Assembly: GCA_910586755.1 (NCBI GenBank)
Contig: CAJUJM010000011.1
Location: 1 to 64,000 of the forward strand
Length of the DNA stretch: 64,000 nt
Direction: 5' to 3'
DNA from: an uncultured Lachnospiraceae bacterium
GTDB taxonomy: Bacteria > Bacillota > Clostridia > Lachnospirales > Lachnospiraceae
Shown here: piece after piece, positions 41,193 to 49,043 of the stretch
Position numbering within the stretch: the first letter of the stretch is position 1
How the letters are laid out: each line of letters begins with the position of its first letter
Notes under the pieces: generated by a model
Told to the model about the DNA's origin: nothing
The model's input: only the letters and a program-made list of their open reading frames with translations
Database searches by the model: none
Program-made: the position numbers and the translations under genes

Positions 41193-41311
41193 TCCTTTCT
41201 TAATAATTTAATGATTCGATCAAACTGCCTTTCAATCCTTTTTGAAAACCTGGTGGTAAATGATTTGTACAATATAATTGTATTTCCTCCTAGTTTTTCT
41301 GAAAATGCCAA
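41189..41311 (-). CDS. Short basic ORF (40 aa, TTG start) leading the HipA-like cassette
   Basis: A TTG codon with GAGGG 8 bases upstream opens a 40-codon frame (LAFSEKLGGNTIILYKSF... ending LLRKE) whose TGA overlaps the next gene's ATG. It is strongly basic and probably helical in its second half. The promoter lies about 40 bases upstream. It could be a leader peptide, a small DNA-binding antitoxin relic or chance; coding status is moderately supported. Confidence 0.5.
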   Translation of the reverse strand: MAFSEKLGGNTIILYKSFTTRFSKRIERQFDRIIKLLRKE

Positions 41312-41351
41312 TTTAATTTCCCTCTTTTACAACTTTCTCTTTATCGCTCTG

Positions 41352-41380
41352 ATTATAGCATGGTACAAGCTTCACGCCAA
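41352..41380 (-). promoter_or_regulatory. Promoter of the HipA-like cassette
   Basis: TTGGCG (41380-41375), 17 bases and TATAAT (41357-41352) on the minus strand. A 15-base palindrome TACAATATAATTGTA at 41268-41282 lies downstream inside the short ORF and could be an autoregulatory site. Confidence 0.6.
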
Positions 41381-41476
41381 CCTGTTTTTACGGAATTGCC
41401 GGAGCTTCCACCAGCAATACCTATCTTGAACTGAGACGGCCAAGCCGCCCTGTTCCATTTTACCACATTATAGTAA

Positions 41477-41504
41477 GGGCGCTGCTACTAATTTCGCAAC
41501 GCCC
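41477..41504 (-). terminator. Hairpin after the GH32-like gene
   Basis: On the minus strand GGGCGTTGC and GCAGCGCCC pair around a 10-base loop, 15 bases after the stop codon, followed by only a weak TTACT tail. Confidence 0.6.
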
Positions 41505-41518
41505 CTAAGTATCTCTCA

Positions 41519-42991
41519 CTATTTCGTTATCTTCAAATCAAAGAATTCGGCGCAGCCATCCTGGGCCATCAAGCCGATCTGATAGTCGGTCTCGCCATAA
41601 TAGCGGTAGGTAAAGGCGATCTTCTCCCCTGCAAAAATCTCGATCATATCTTTATCCACAGCTACCTTCAAATCAATAACATCTCCGTCTTTAAACGGGA
41701 AGGGCTTCTCGCATACCCGGATACCGTCAGGACCGGCGTCCTTTGGCGTTCCAATATTGGTGCAGGAGGCCTCCCAGAACGGATCCACTCCCATGGGAAG
41801 ATTTAACAGCTCCGCTCTCTGCATCCCCTTGTCAAATGCCAGGACAATGCACTGGGTAGCGTCTTTATCAGACTTTAAAAGCAGTCCGAAATGATCCGCC
41901 ATGTTCTCCGGCTTTACTTTACAGGAGAACAAAAAGCTTTCCTCTCTGACCTCCAAAAAGCCATAGGATAATGTGCCTACAGAATCCAGATACACACTTC
42001 TTTCCCCATATTTTCTATGGCCGCCCAGGATATGCTTATAGGACCACTCCACCGGCTGATCCCAGGCTTCTATGTACTCCTTGGGCATCTTCACATCCAA
42101 TTCCCCTTCCGGGTTTTGGCAAACCTCATGAGGAATACAGAAACAGCCGCCCCAGTACCACTGGCCAAAATTGCTTCTGTCCGCTCTGTCGTGAGCCCAA
42201 GCAAAATAAAATCTTCTCCCCTGGTCATTCTCCATAGACTTGGCAGCATAGAAACGGCGGCCGCCAATTCCGTCCATTTTGGGGGTTCTCCATGGCCCGA
42301 AGGGGGAATTGGAAACCCGGTAAATAGTATTTACAAATTCAGAAAAACGGGAGTAGGATAAGTACCACAGATCCCCGATTTTATACATTTCACAGCACTC
42401 GGGGCAGTTGGTATGGTAGGGCCGGTAAATAGGGCCATAGTATTCCCAATTCTCCAAATCCTTAGATCGGTAGAGAACGATACAGCCTCTTCTGGCAGGC
42501 GGTCCTTCCTCTTTTCTGCCGGAAATCAGCATCCAATAGCACTGGTCATCCTCATTGTAGAACACATAGGGATCTCTCCAGTCCACCAGCTCATAGCCTT
42601 CATAAGGCACGATAATAGGATTTTTCGGATCTTTTTCAAAGTGGATTCCGTCCTGGCTCACCGCGTGGCAGATAGTCTGCTGATAATGGATATTATAGTT
42701 GTAACCGGTATAAAAAATGTGATAGTTTCCCTGTCCGTAGATCACTGCTCCCGTCCAAACGCCGCAGGCATCCGCATCTTCCCCTTCGCCTGGGTAGAGA
42801 GCTGTATCCACTTCCTCCCAGTGAACCAAATCTCTGGAAACCGAGTGCTCCCAGGTAGTTCTGAGCCTTTCCGGATAAACAGTAGTTCCCAGCGGGGGAG
42901 TAAGAGAAAAAAGATGATATACTCCATCATGGTAAAAAGGTATGGCATCTCCTGTAGAATCCGCCCATTTTAACTTTCTGTAAACTTCCAT
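41519..42991 (-). CDS. GH32-like glycoside hydrolase with altered nucleophile motif
   Basis: The 490-aa cytosolic protein has a five-blade propeller-type N-terminus and a C-terminal sandwich. The motif VDWRDPYVFY is clear, and PECCEMYKIGDLWY fits the acid/base block. The first GH32 motif WMNDPNG is replaced by WADSTGDAIPFYHDG, where Asp14 might serve instead. It is the last gene of a ribose-type ABC importer operon, 3 bases after the permease gene. It may hydrolyse a fructoside or related sugar brought in by that importer; family GH43/68-like relatives cannot be excluded. Confidence 0.78.
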   Translation of the reverse strand: MEVYRKLKWADSTGDAIPFYHDGVYHLFSLTPPLGTTVYPERLRTTWEHSVSRDLVHWEEVDTALYPGEGEDADACGVWTGAVIYGQGNYHIFYTGYNYNIHYQQTICHAVSQDGIHFEKDPKNPIIVPYEGYELVDWRDPYVFYNEDDQCYWMLISGRKEEGPPARRGCIVLYRSKDLENWEYYGPIYRPYHTNCPECCEMYKIGDLWYLSYSRFSEFVNTIYRVSNSPFGPWRTPKMDGIGGRRFYAAKSMENDQGRRFYFAWAHDRADRSNFGQWYWGGCFCIPHEVCQNPEGELDVKMPKEYIEAWDQPVEWSYKHILGGHRKYGERSVYLDSVGTLSYGFLEVREESFLFSCKVKPENMADHFGLLLKSDKDATQCIVLAFDKGMQRAELLNLPMGVDPFWEASCTNIGTPKDAGPDGIRVCEKPFPFKDGDVIDLKVAVDKDMIEIFAGEKIAFTYRYYGETDYQIGLMAQDGCAEFFDLKITK

Positions 42992-42994
42992 AAT

Positions 42995-43984
42995 CTATGC
43001 TCTCTCCTTTGCATTTTTAATAATGCGTTTTACTATGCTGTCGCTGCCCTTCTGGGTATCAATAATCACTGCCAGAAGAATGATCAGGCCCTTTACTACC
43101 AGCTGCCAGAAAGAGCTGAGGCCGATTAAGTTAAGGCCGTTGCTGATAATGCCGATGACCAGGGCGCCGAAAATGGTTCCGGAAATAGCGCCAACGCCTC
43201 CTGTCATAGATACGCCGCCCAGTACACAGGCTGCAATGGCATCCAGCTCATACCCCTCTCCAACGCCGGGCTGGCCAGAGTACATTCTGGCGGAAAGAAC
43301 GATCCCCGCAAAAGCTGCCAAAAAACCGGAGATGGTAAATACTGCTATCTCCACCTTTTTAATGGGTACGCCGGAAAGCCTTGCAGATTCCCGGTTGCCG
43401 CCGATGGCAAAGATATAGGTACCGAATTTGGTCTTATTGAGAACCACTATAAATACTACAATCAGAATAATCATATACACCACCGGAAGAGGCAGAACTC
43501 CAAAAAGCTTGCCGGTTCCAATGCCGGTATACACCTCGTTGGAAACACGGATGGAACGGCCGCCGGAATAAATATAGGCAATTCCCTTTGCAATGTTCAT
43601 CATAGACATGGTTACAATAAACGCCGGAACCTTAAAGGTTGCGATAATAAGACCGTTTAAAAATCCGGCCAGAGTGCCTAACAGCAGTCCCACTGCAATG
43701 GCTGCTCCCATAGGCATTCTCTGGTTCACCATAAGGCCTGCTGTTAAGGTGCCGCACATGGCAACGCAGGTGCCCACGGAAAGGTCGATGCCTCCTAAAA
43801 TAATAACCAGCGTCATTCCTAAAGCCAGATACATATTGTTGGATACCTGCCGCAGAACAGACAGAAAGTTATCAGCAGTCAGGAATACCGGGGATGCAAA
43901 GCTTAAAATCACCGAAATAATAACCAACACCGCAATGATTCCGGAATTTCCCTTGATCATTTTCACAAAACTATTGTTTTTCAT
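42995..43984 (-). CDS. Sugar ABC transporter permease, RbsC type
   Basis: The 329-aa protein has about eight to ten TM segments with RbsC-family blocks LVIILGGIDLSVGT and YELDAIAACVLGGVSMTGGVG. It forms a homodimer fed by the RbsB-like lipoprotein and driven by the double ATPase encoded upstream. Confidence 0.95.
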   Translation of the reverse strand: MKNNSFVKMIKGNSGIIAVLVIISVILSFASPVFLTADNFLSVLRQVSNNMYLALGMTLVIILGGIDLSVGTCVAMCGTLTAGLMVNQRMPMGAAIAVGLLLGTLAGFLNGLIIATFKVPAFIVTMSMMNIAKGIAYIYSGGRSIRVSNEVYTGIGTGKLFGVLPLPVVYMIILIVVFIVVLNKTKFGTYIFAIGGNRESARLSGVPIKKVEIAVFTISGFLAAFAGIVLSARMYSGQPGVGEGYELDAIAACVLGGVSMTGGVGAISGTIFGALVIGIISNGLNLIGLSSFWQLVVKGLIILLAVIIDTQKGSDSIVKRIIKNAKERA

Positions 43985-44002
43985 TTTCTTCTCCTTTTTG
44001 CC

Positions 44003-45493
44003 CTACACTCCTGTAGCTAATTTCATAATCTTTTCCTGAGTCAGTCCCTGATAGCCAAGCTCCCCTGTCTTTACGCCTTCTTTTATCACGCACACGTTGT
44101 CGCACATATTAATAATCTCCGGAAGCTCAGAAGAAATCATTACAATGGCCATTCCCTGCTTTGCCAGATCATTGATAATCGCATAAATCTCTGCCTTTGC
44201 GCCCACATCCACGCCTCTGGTAGGCTCGTCTAAAATCAGGAGCTTCGGCTTCGTGGCCAGGGCTTTGGCTAAGACTACCTTCTGCTGATTGCCGCCGGAC
44301 ATACTTCCCACGGCCACGTCCGGGGAAAGGGCTTTAATATTTAAGCTCTTAATATATTCCTTTGTCACTGCGTCTTTCTTTTTGTCAGAAAGGAGCAGGC
44401 CCTTAACGTAATACCGAAGACTGGATAAAGTGGTATTGAACATAATAGAGTTAATCAAAGTAAGGCCTGTCTTTTTCCGATCCTCTGTCACCATGGCAAT
44501 TCCGGCATTAATGGCCTGAAGGCAGTTTTTAAACTTTACCGGGCTGCCGTTTAAGAAAATCTCCCCGGAATCAAAGCGATCAGCGCCAAACACACAGGTC
44601 ATAATTTCGCTTCGGCCGGCTCCCACCAGTCCGGAAAATCCCAGGATCTCCCCTTTTCTCACCTTGAAATTAATATCTTGAAATACGCCCTTTTTTGTAA
44701 GATTTTTTACTTCCAGAACTACCTCTTCCTTCATGGTATCATAATCTCTGGTATAGTAATTCTGCAGGCTTCTGCCTACCATCATGGCCACCAATTGGTT
44801 GGTATCTGTGGCTTTCGTATCCACCGTTCCCACATAGGATCCATCCCGGATAACCGTAATCCGGTCCGTTATCCGGAACAGTTCCTCCATTCTGTGGGAA
44901 ATATAAATAATACTTACGTTCTGCTTTTTCAACCTTTCCATAGTTTCAAAAAGCTTCTCCACTTCCTCGTCAGACAAGGAGGATGTGGGTTCATCCATAA
45001 CCAGGATTTTTACCTGGAAGGAGCTGGCTTTTACGATCTCCACCATTTGCTGTTGTGCAATGGTAAGAGCTTCCACCTTCAGCCCGGCGTCAAATTCCAG
45101 TCCCAATGCCCGAAGCATTTCCGTGGCCTGGCGGTGCATCTCCTTCCTGTCCTGGAAGCCGAAACGGTCTAAAAGTTCACGTCCCAAAAAAATATTCTCC
45201 GCAACCGTTAAATGGGGAACCAGAACGATTTCCTGATGAATAATGCCGATTCCATGCTCTCTTGCCACCTGGACGCTGTCCATCACCACATCTTTTCCCT
45301 GGATGGTAATGGTCCCCTTATCCGGCTTGTAAATGCCTCCCAAAACTTTAATCAGCGTGGACTTTCCTGCTCCGTTTTCCCCCAGCAAAGCATGGATTTC
45401 CCCTTCTCTAAGCTCAAAATGGATCCCATTTAATGCATGAACACCGCCAAAGCTTTTTGAAATATCCCTCATCTGCAATACAATATTTTCCAC
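44003..45493 (-). CDS. Sugar ABC transporter ATP-binding protein, RbsA type
   Basis: The protein has 496 aa and two ATPase domains. The first has Walker A GENGAGKST and signature-region TIAQQQMVEI with MDEPTSSLS; the second has a degenerate Walker A (GLVGAGRSE), signature MSGGNQQKV and LDEPTRGVDVGAK, as usual for RbsA/MglA. GTG at 45493 with AGGTGAT upstream is chosen; the frame is open 18 codons further but without a ribosome site. Confidence 0.94.
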   Translation of the reverse strand: MENIVLQMRDISKSFGGVHALNGIHFELREGEIHALLGENGAGKSTLIKVLGGIYKPDKGTITIQGKDVVMDSVQVAREHGIGIIHQEIVLVPHLTVAENIFLGRELLDRFGFQDRKEMHRQATEMLRALGLEFDAGLKVEALTIAQQQMVEIVKASSFQVKILVMDEPTSSLSDEEVEKLFETMERLKKQNVSIIYISHRMEELFRITDRITVIRDGSYVGTVDTKATDTNQLVAMMVGRSLQNYYTRDYDTMKEEVVLEVKNLTKKGVFQDINFKVRKGEILGFSGLVGAGRSEIMTCVFGADRFDSGEIFLNGSPVKFKNCLQAINAGIAMVTEDRKKTGLTLINSIMFNTTLSSLRYYVKGLLLSDKKKDAVTKEYIKSLNIKALSPDVAVGSMSGGNQQKVVLAKALATKPKLLILDEPTRGVDVGAKAEIYAIINDLAKQGMAIVMISSELPEIINMCDNVCVIKEGVKTGELGYQGLTQEKIMKLATGV

Positions 45494-45590
45494 TCTATCA
45501 CCTGCGCTTCTGAAAATGGGGCTGCCGCTTTCAATGCGGCGCCCCATAGTTTTTAGTCATCATTGCGTCTTAATTCAGATGGGCAGCTTT

Positions 45591-46625
45591 TTACTGCCAA
45601 TCGTTAAGGGTTGCCTCTGCCTTTTCTTTGTCTACTAAGAAGGAAGGAAGCAGGATTTCCTTTTCAATTTCTTTGCCTGCCAATAAGTCTTCTGCCTTTT
45701 CAAACGCGGTCTCAGCTATACCGATGGGTACCTGTGCTGCTACCGCAGTAAAGGATCCGTCTAAAATAGCGGCCTTGCCGTCGGGGGAAGCATCAATTGA
45801 GTATACGCCGATACCGGTCTTACCGGATGCTTTAATAGCGGCTGCTGCCCCCAATGCAGACGGGTCATTAATGCAGAAAAATGCATCTAATTCCGGATTT
45901 GCCTGGATAATGTCTTCCGCAATGGGCATGGAAACATCCAGAGCTGCCGCGCCGTCCTGCTGTGCCACAATCTCAAACTTATCCTTTGCATCCCCAAGTC
46001 CGTCTAAAAATCCGGCTACACGGTTTACGCAGGACTCATTGGAGGGAAAGTCCAGAATTGCAATCTTTCCGCCGTCCGGATAGTCGGCTGCCATCTGCTG
46101 GCCAACCAGGGTGCCTGCATTATAAGCGTCCGTCGCAATAACTGTCTTTACTAAATCTAAGTCCTCATCAATTACCGGAGTATCTACATTTAAAATAGGA
46201 ATATTTTTCTCGCTGATCTGCTCCAGGCCCTGACGGATTCCGGCGGAATCAACGGGAATTACAAATACAGCGTCAAAGCCCTGATTGGCAACGTCCGCCA
46301 TCTGAGACAGCTGAGTGTTTAAATCATAATCCGGATCCAGGCATACATAATTGTAGCCCTTCTCCTGGCACAGTCTCTTGAACGTATCATTCATAGCTGC
46401 CTGGAAGGTATTGTTCTGGGTGTTGGGAAGAAATGCAAAGCTGTAAGAACCGCCTTCTGCCGGGGCTTCTGTCTCAGCATCCGCTTTTGTATCAGCCGGT
46501 GCAGAGCTTTCTGCAGCTGTGGTAGTGGCAGCGGCTGCAGTGGTCTCGGTAGCTTTGCTGCCGCATCCTGCCAGTGCAGATGCGGCCAGGGTCAGTGCCA
46601 TCAATGTTGTAAATGTTTTCTTCAT
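45591..46625 (-). CDS. Sugar ABC transporter substrate-binding lipoprotein, RbsB type
   Basis: The 344-aa protein has lipobox LAGC (Cys21), a Thr/Ala-rich linker of about 40 residues and a type I sugar-binding fold (YSFAFLPNTQNNTFQAAM; GFDAVFVIPVDSAGI). It is similar in plan to the second domain of the divergent LacI-type regulator. First gene of the operon, with a TTTACGTAAA operator at its promoter. Confidence 0.95.
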   Translation of the reverse strand: MKKTFTTLMALTLAASALAGCGSKATETTAAAATTTAAESSAPADTKADAETEAPAEGGSYSFAFLPNTQNNTFQAAMNDTFKRLCQEKGYNYVCLDPDYDLNTQLSQMADVANQGFDAVFVIPVDSAGIRQGLEQISEKNIPILNVDTPVIDEDLDLVKTVIATDAYNAGTLVGQQMAADYPDGGKIAILDFPSNESCVNRVAGFLDGLGDAKDKFEIVAQQDGAAALDVSMPIAEDIIQANPELDAFFCINDPSALGAAAAIKASGKTGIGVYSIDASPDGKAAILDGSFTAVAAQVPIGIAETAFEKAEDLLAGKEIEKEILLPSFLVDKEKAEATLNDWQ

Positions 46626-46684
46626 AAAGTAAAATCCTCCTCTTTAAATAATTTGCTGCGGGTAAAATGTTGTATCCCGCTTTG

Positions 46685-46722
46685 TTTACGTAAATAATAT
46701 CATCTCAGCCCCTGTCAGTCAA
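46685..46722 (-). promoter_or_regulatory. Rbs-type operon promoter with TTTACGTAAA operator
   Basis: On the minus strand TTGACT (46722-46717), 17 bases and TATTAT (46699-46694). The palindrome TTTACGTAAA (46685-46694) abuts the -10 at the start of transcription, a repressing position. Confidence 0.82.
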
Positions 46723-46797
46723 CACTTTTTCTAGTTTTCTGCGTTTTATACAGGTTTTTTTGTGTGTTTTGTGCTATAATCACAAGTCGTATAAATT

Positions 46798-46809
46798 ATT
46801 TACGTAAAT
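46798..46809. promoter_or_regulatory. Middle TTTACGTAAA operator
   Basis: ATTTACGTAAAT is a perfect palindrome midway between the divergent promoters, about 115 bases from the first operator and 160 from the third. This spacing would allow looping by a LacI-family dimer of dimers. Confidence 0.8.
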
Positions 46810-46918
46810 TTTGGCCTTTTTGGCCCGATTTCTGCCTTCTTTTTCATTTTACTTTCCAAATCATCTTCTGTCACTGATAATTTCTTCCCATTCCTTTCAA
46901 AAAAATCCAAATGAAAAT

Positions 46919-46967
46919 TTGACTTTAATAGAAGAACTTGCTATATTATAATTAAATTTACGTAAAT
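46919..46967 (+). promoter_or_regulatory. Regulator gene promoter with TTTACGTAAA operator
   Basis: TTGACT (46919-46924), 17 bases and TATATT (46942-46947) form the promoter. The palindrome ATTTACGTAAAT (46956-46967) follows at once and ends 12 bases before the ATG, pointing to autorepression. Confidence 0.8.
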
Positions 46968-46979
46968 ACGAGGTGTTTT

Positions 46980-49043
46980 ATGGGAACTACCATTAAAGAT
47001 GTGGCAAAGTCGGCTGATGTCTCCATTGCAACTGTTTCTCACGTTATCAATGGGACCCGGTATGTAAAGCCGGAACTAATCGAAAAAGTCCGGCAGGCTA
47101 TCGAAGCTACCGGATATCAGATAAAATCCAGAAAGCAGGAATGTGTTATCAAAGTGGGAGCCAGTTCTATTATCGCTATGGTAATTCCCACGATTGACGG
47201 TTCTCTTTTTTCCAGAATTTTCACTGTCTTGGCCCAGTCGGCGGAAGTAAAAGGATACTCCATCTCCCTTTACCTGACCTTTGATAATCTGGAAGCAGAA
47301 AATCGGATTCTGGAAAACCTGGTGAATGATCGAAAAATTGCCGGTCTGATTATCGCGCCGGTGAGCAGTGACAGCAAATACTTAAAAAAACTATTGAAAA
47401 GGGGGCTTCCCACAGTTTGTCTGGAACGGACAGTGAGGGACCACTCTGTTTCCTGTGTAGCAGCGGACAATAAAACCATTATTTACAAGGGAACTCAGAC
47501 TCTGCTTAACAGCGGACACAAAAAAATCGGCCTGGTCATCAATGATCGGGAGATTTCTACCTCCAGCGAGCAGCTTACCGGATTTTTGGACGCTATGTTC
47601 GATGCTGGCGTTCCCTGTGATGATACCAATATTGTAAAAATGAATCTGTATGATAACAAGGACTGTGAGCGGGCCATTATCAGCCACTATGAGTCTTTCC
47701 AGCCCACCGCTTACATTGCCTGTGGAAACCGGATCACCCAGATCCTTTTATCCATGCTTCAGCGATTGGCTCTGGATATCCCCGGCCAGGTATCGGTAAT
47801 CGGTTTTAGCGATGACACCTGGTGCCACCTGATTCACACCCCTCTCACTACTTTTTCCCATGATTGCAGGAAAATGGCGGAAACAGCCCTGGGACTTTTG
47901 TTAAAACAGATAGACGGCGATTCTCAGGTAGAGGAAGTGCGGATTCCTTCTCTCTTAGAAGTGCGCCGTTCTGTCAAGACCATAGGGAAAGGCCCTTACG
48001 GGGAAACTACCGTGCTTCCGGATAATCTGGACCTTACCCCGGCCGAGGTGAAGGAGCTTCAGGGAAAAGGCTATCGGGTAGGCGTTTCTTTCCATTACGG
48101 AAACACGTTGTGGGCTGCCATGCACGAAAAAGGACTTCGCTATATTTTATCCCGGTGCGGCATCTCTATTGTATCGGTAACCGATGCCAATTTTGATCCC
48201 AACCTTCAGGCTATTCAGCTGGAAAGCCTGCGGATGCAGGGAGTGGATGCCATTGTGGCAATCCCGGTAGATGATACTGCCACTGCCGAAAAGTTCCGCC
48301 AGCTTTCCAGGGAAACCAAGCTGGTTTTTATCAGCAACGTGCCCGACGGCATGAGGCGGGAGGACTATTATTCTCTGGTATCCACCAATGAGAAGGAAAA
48401 CGGCCGCAACGGCGCGGTTCTTTTGGGAGAATATTTTAAGAAGGAACAGGATGTGGTGGTAGGTTTTATTATTCACGGAAGCAAATTTTTAGGAACCCAC
48501 CTGCGGGATATGAATGCGGAACAGACCATTCGGGAAGAGTATCCCAATATTACCATTGTAGAATCTGAGCCTTTTTATCAGATTTCTAATGCCTATGAAG
48601 TGGCGAAACGGATGCTTACCGCCCATCCGGAAATCAAGGGGCTTTACGTATCCTGGGAAGGCCCGGCTATGGGAGTAATCCGGGCCATGGAGGAGCTGGG
48701 ACGGCAGGATATTAAAATTGTTACCTTTGATCTGGATTATGAAATCGCCAGGATTATAGCCGACGAGGATTTTGTCCTGGGACTCAGCGCCCAAAAGGCT
48801 TACGATCAGGGAGCCGCCGCCGGGCAGGCAGTTGCCAAAGCCCTTTTAAATCAGCGGGGATATGAATATATCGGCATCTCTCCCTGTATTGTGGAGCGTC
48901 ACAACCTGTTAGCTGCCTGGAAAGAAGTGATGCATGAAAATGCTCCGGATAAGCTGGCAAGCGCTTTGAAACTGGAATTTTCCAAGGAGGGAGCTGCAGC
49001 GCCTGCTACAGCTTCTTCACAAACAATGCCCGAATCGCATTGA
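46980..49043 (+). CDS. LacI-family regulator with an extra C-terminal sugar-binding domain
   Basis: The protein has 687 aa, about twice the usual LacI length. Residues 1-60 hold the helix-turn-helix (IKDVAKSADVSIATVSHVI). Residues about 63-335 are a standard regulator sugar domain, ending in HDCRKMAETALGLLL. Residues about 365-660 form a second periplasmic-binding fold (YRVGVSFHYGNTLWAAMHEKG; VDAIVAIPVDDTATAEKF) closer to RbsB-type lipoproteins. It is divergent from an RbsABC operon and flanked by three TTTACGTAAA operators. GAGGTG precedes the ATG. It may read two ligands. Confidence 0.92.
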   Translation: MGTTIKDVAKSADVSIATVSHVINGTRYVKPELIEKVRQAIEATGYQIKSRKQECVIKVGASSIIAMVIPTIDGSLFSRIFTVLAQSAEVKGYSISLYLTFDNLEAENRILENLVNDRKIAGLIIAPVSSDSKYLKKLLKRGLPTVCLERTVRDHSVSCVAADNKTIIYKGTQTLLNSGHKKIGLVINDREISTSSEQLTGFLDAMFDAGVPCDDTNIVKMNLYDNKDCERAIISHYESFQPTAYIACGNRITQILLSMLQRLALDIPGQVSVIGFSDDTWCHLIHTPLTTFSHDCRKMAETALGLLLKQIDGDSQVEEVRIPSLLEVRRSVKTIGKGPYGETTVLPDNLDLTPAEVKELQGKGYRVGVSFHYGNTLWAAMHEKGLRYILSRCGISIVSVTDANFDPNLQAIQLESLRMQGVDAIVAIPVDDTATAEKFRQLSRETKLVFISNVPDGMRREDYYSLVSTNEKENGRNGAVLLGEYFKKEQDVVVGFIIHGSKFLGTHLRDMNAEQTIREEYPNITIVESEPFYQISNAYEVAKRMLTAHPEIKGLYVSWEGPAMGVIRAMEELGRQDIKIVTFDLDYEIARIIADEDFVLGLSAQKAYDQGAAAGQAVAKALLNQRGYEYIGISPCIVERHNLLAAWKEVMHENAPDKLASALKLEFSKEGAAAPATASSQTMPESH

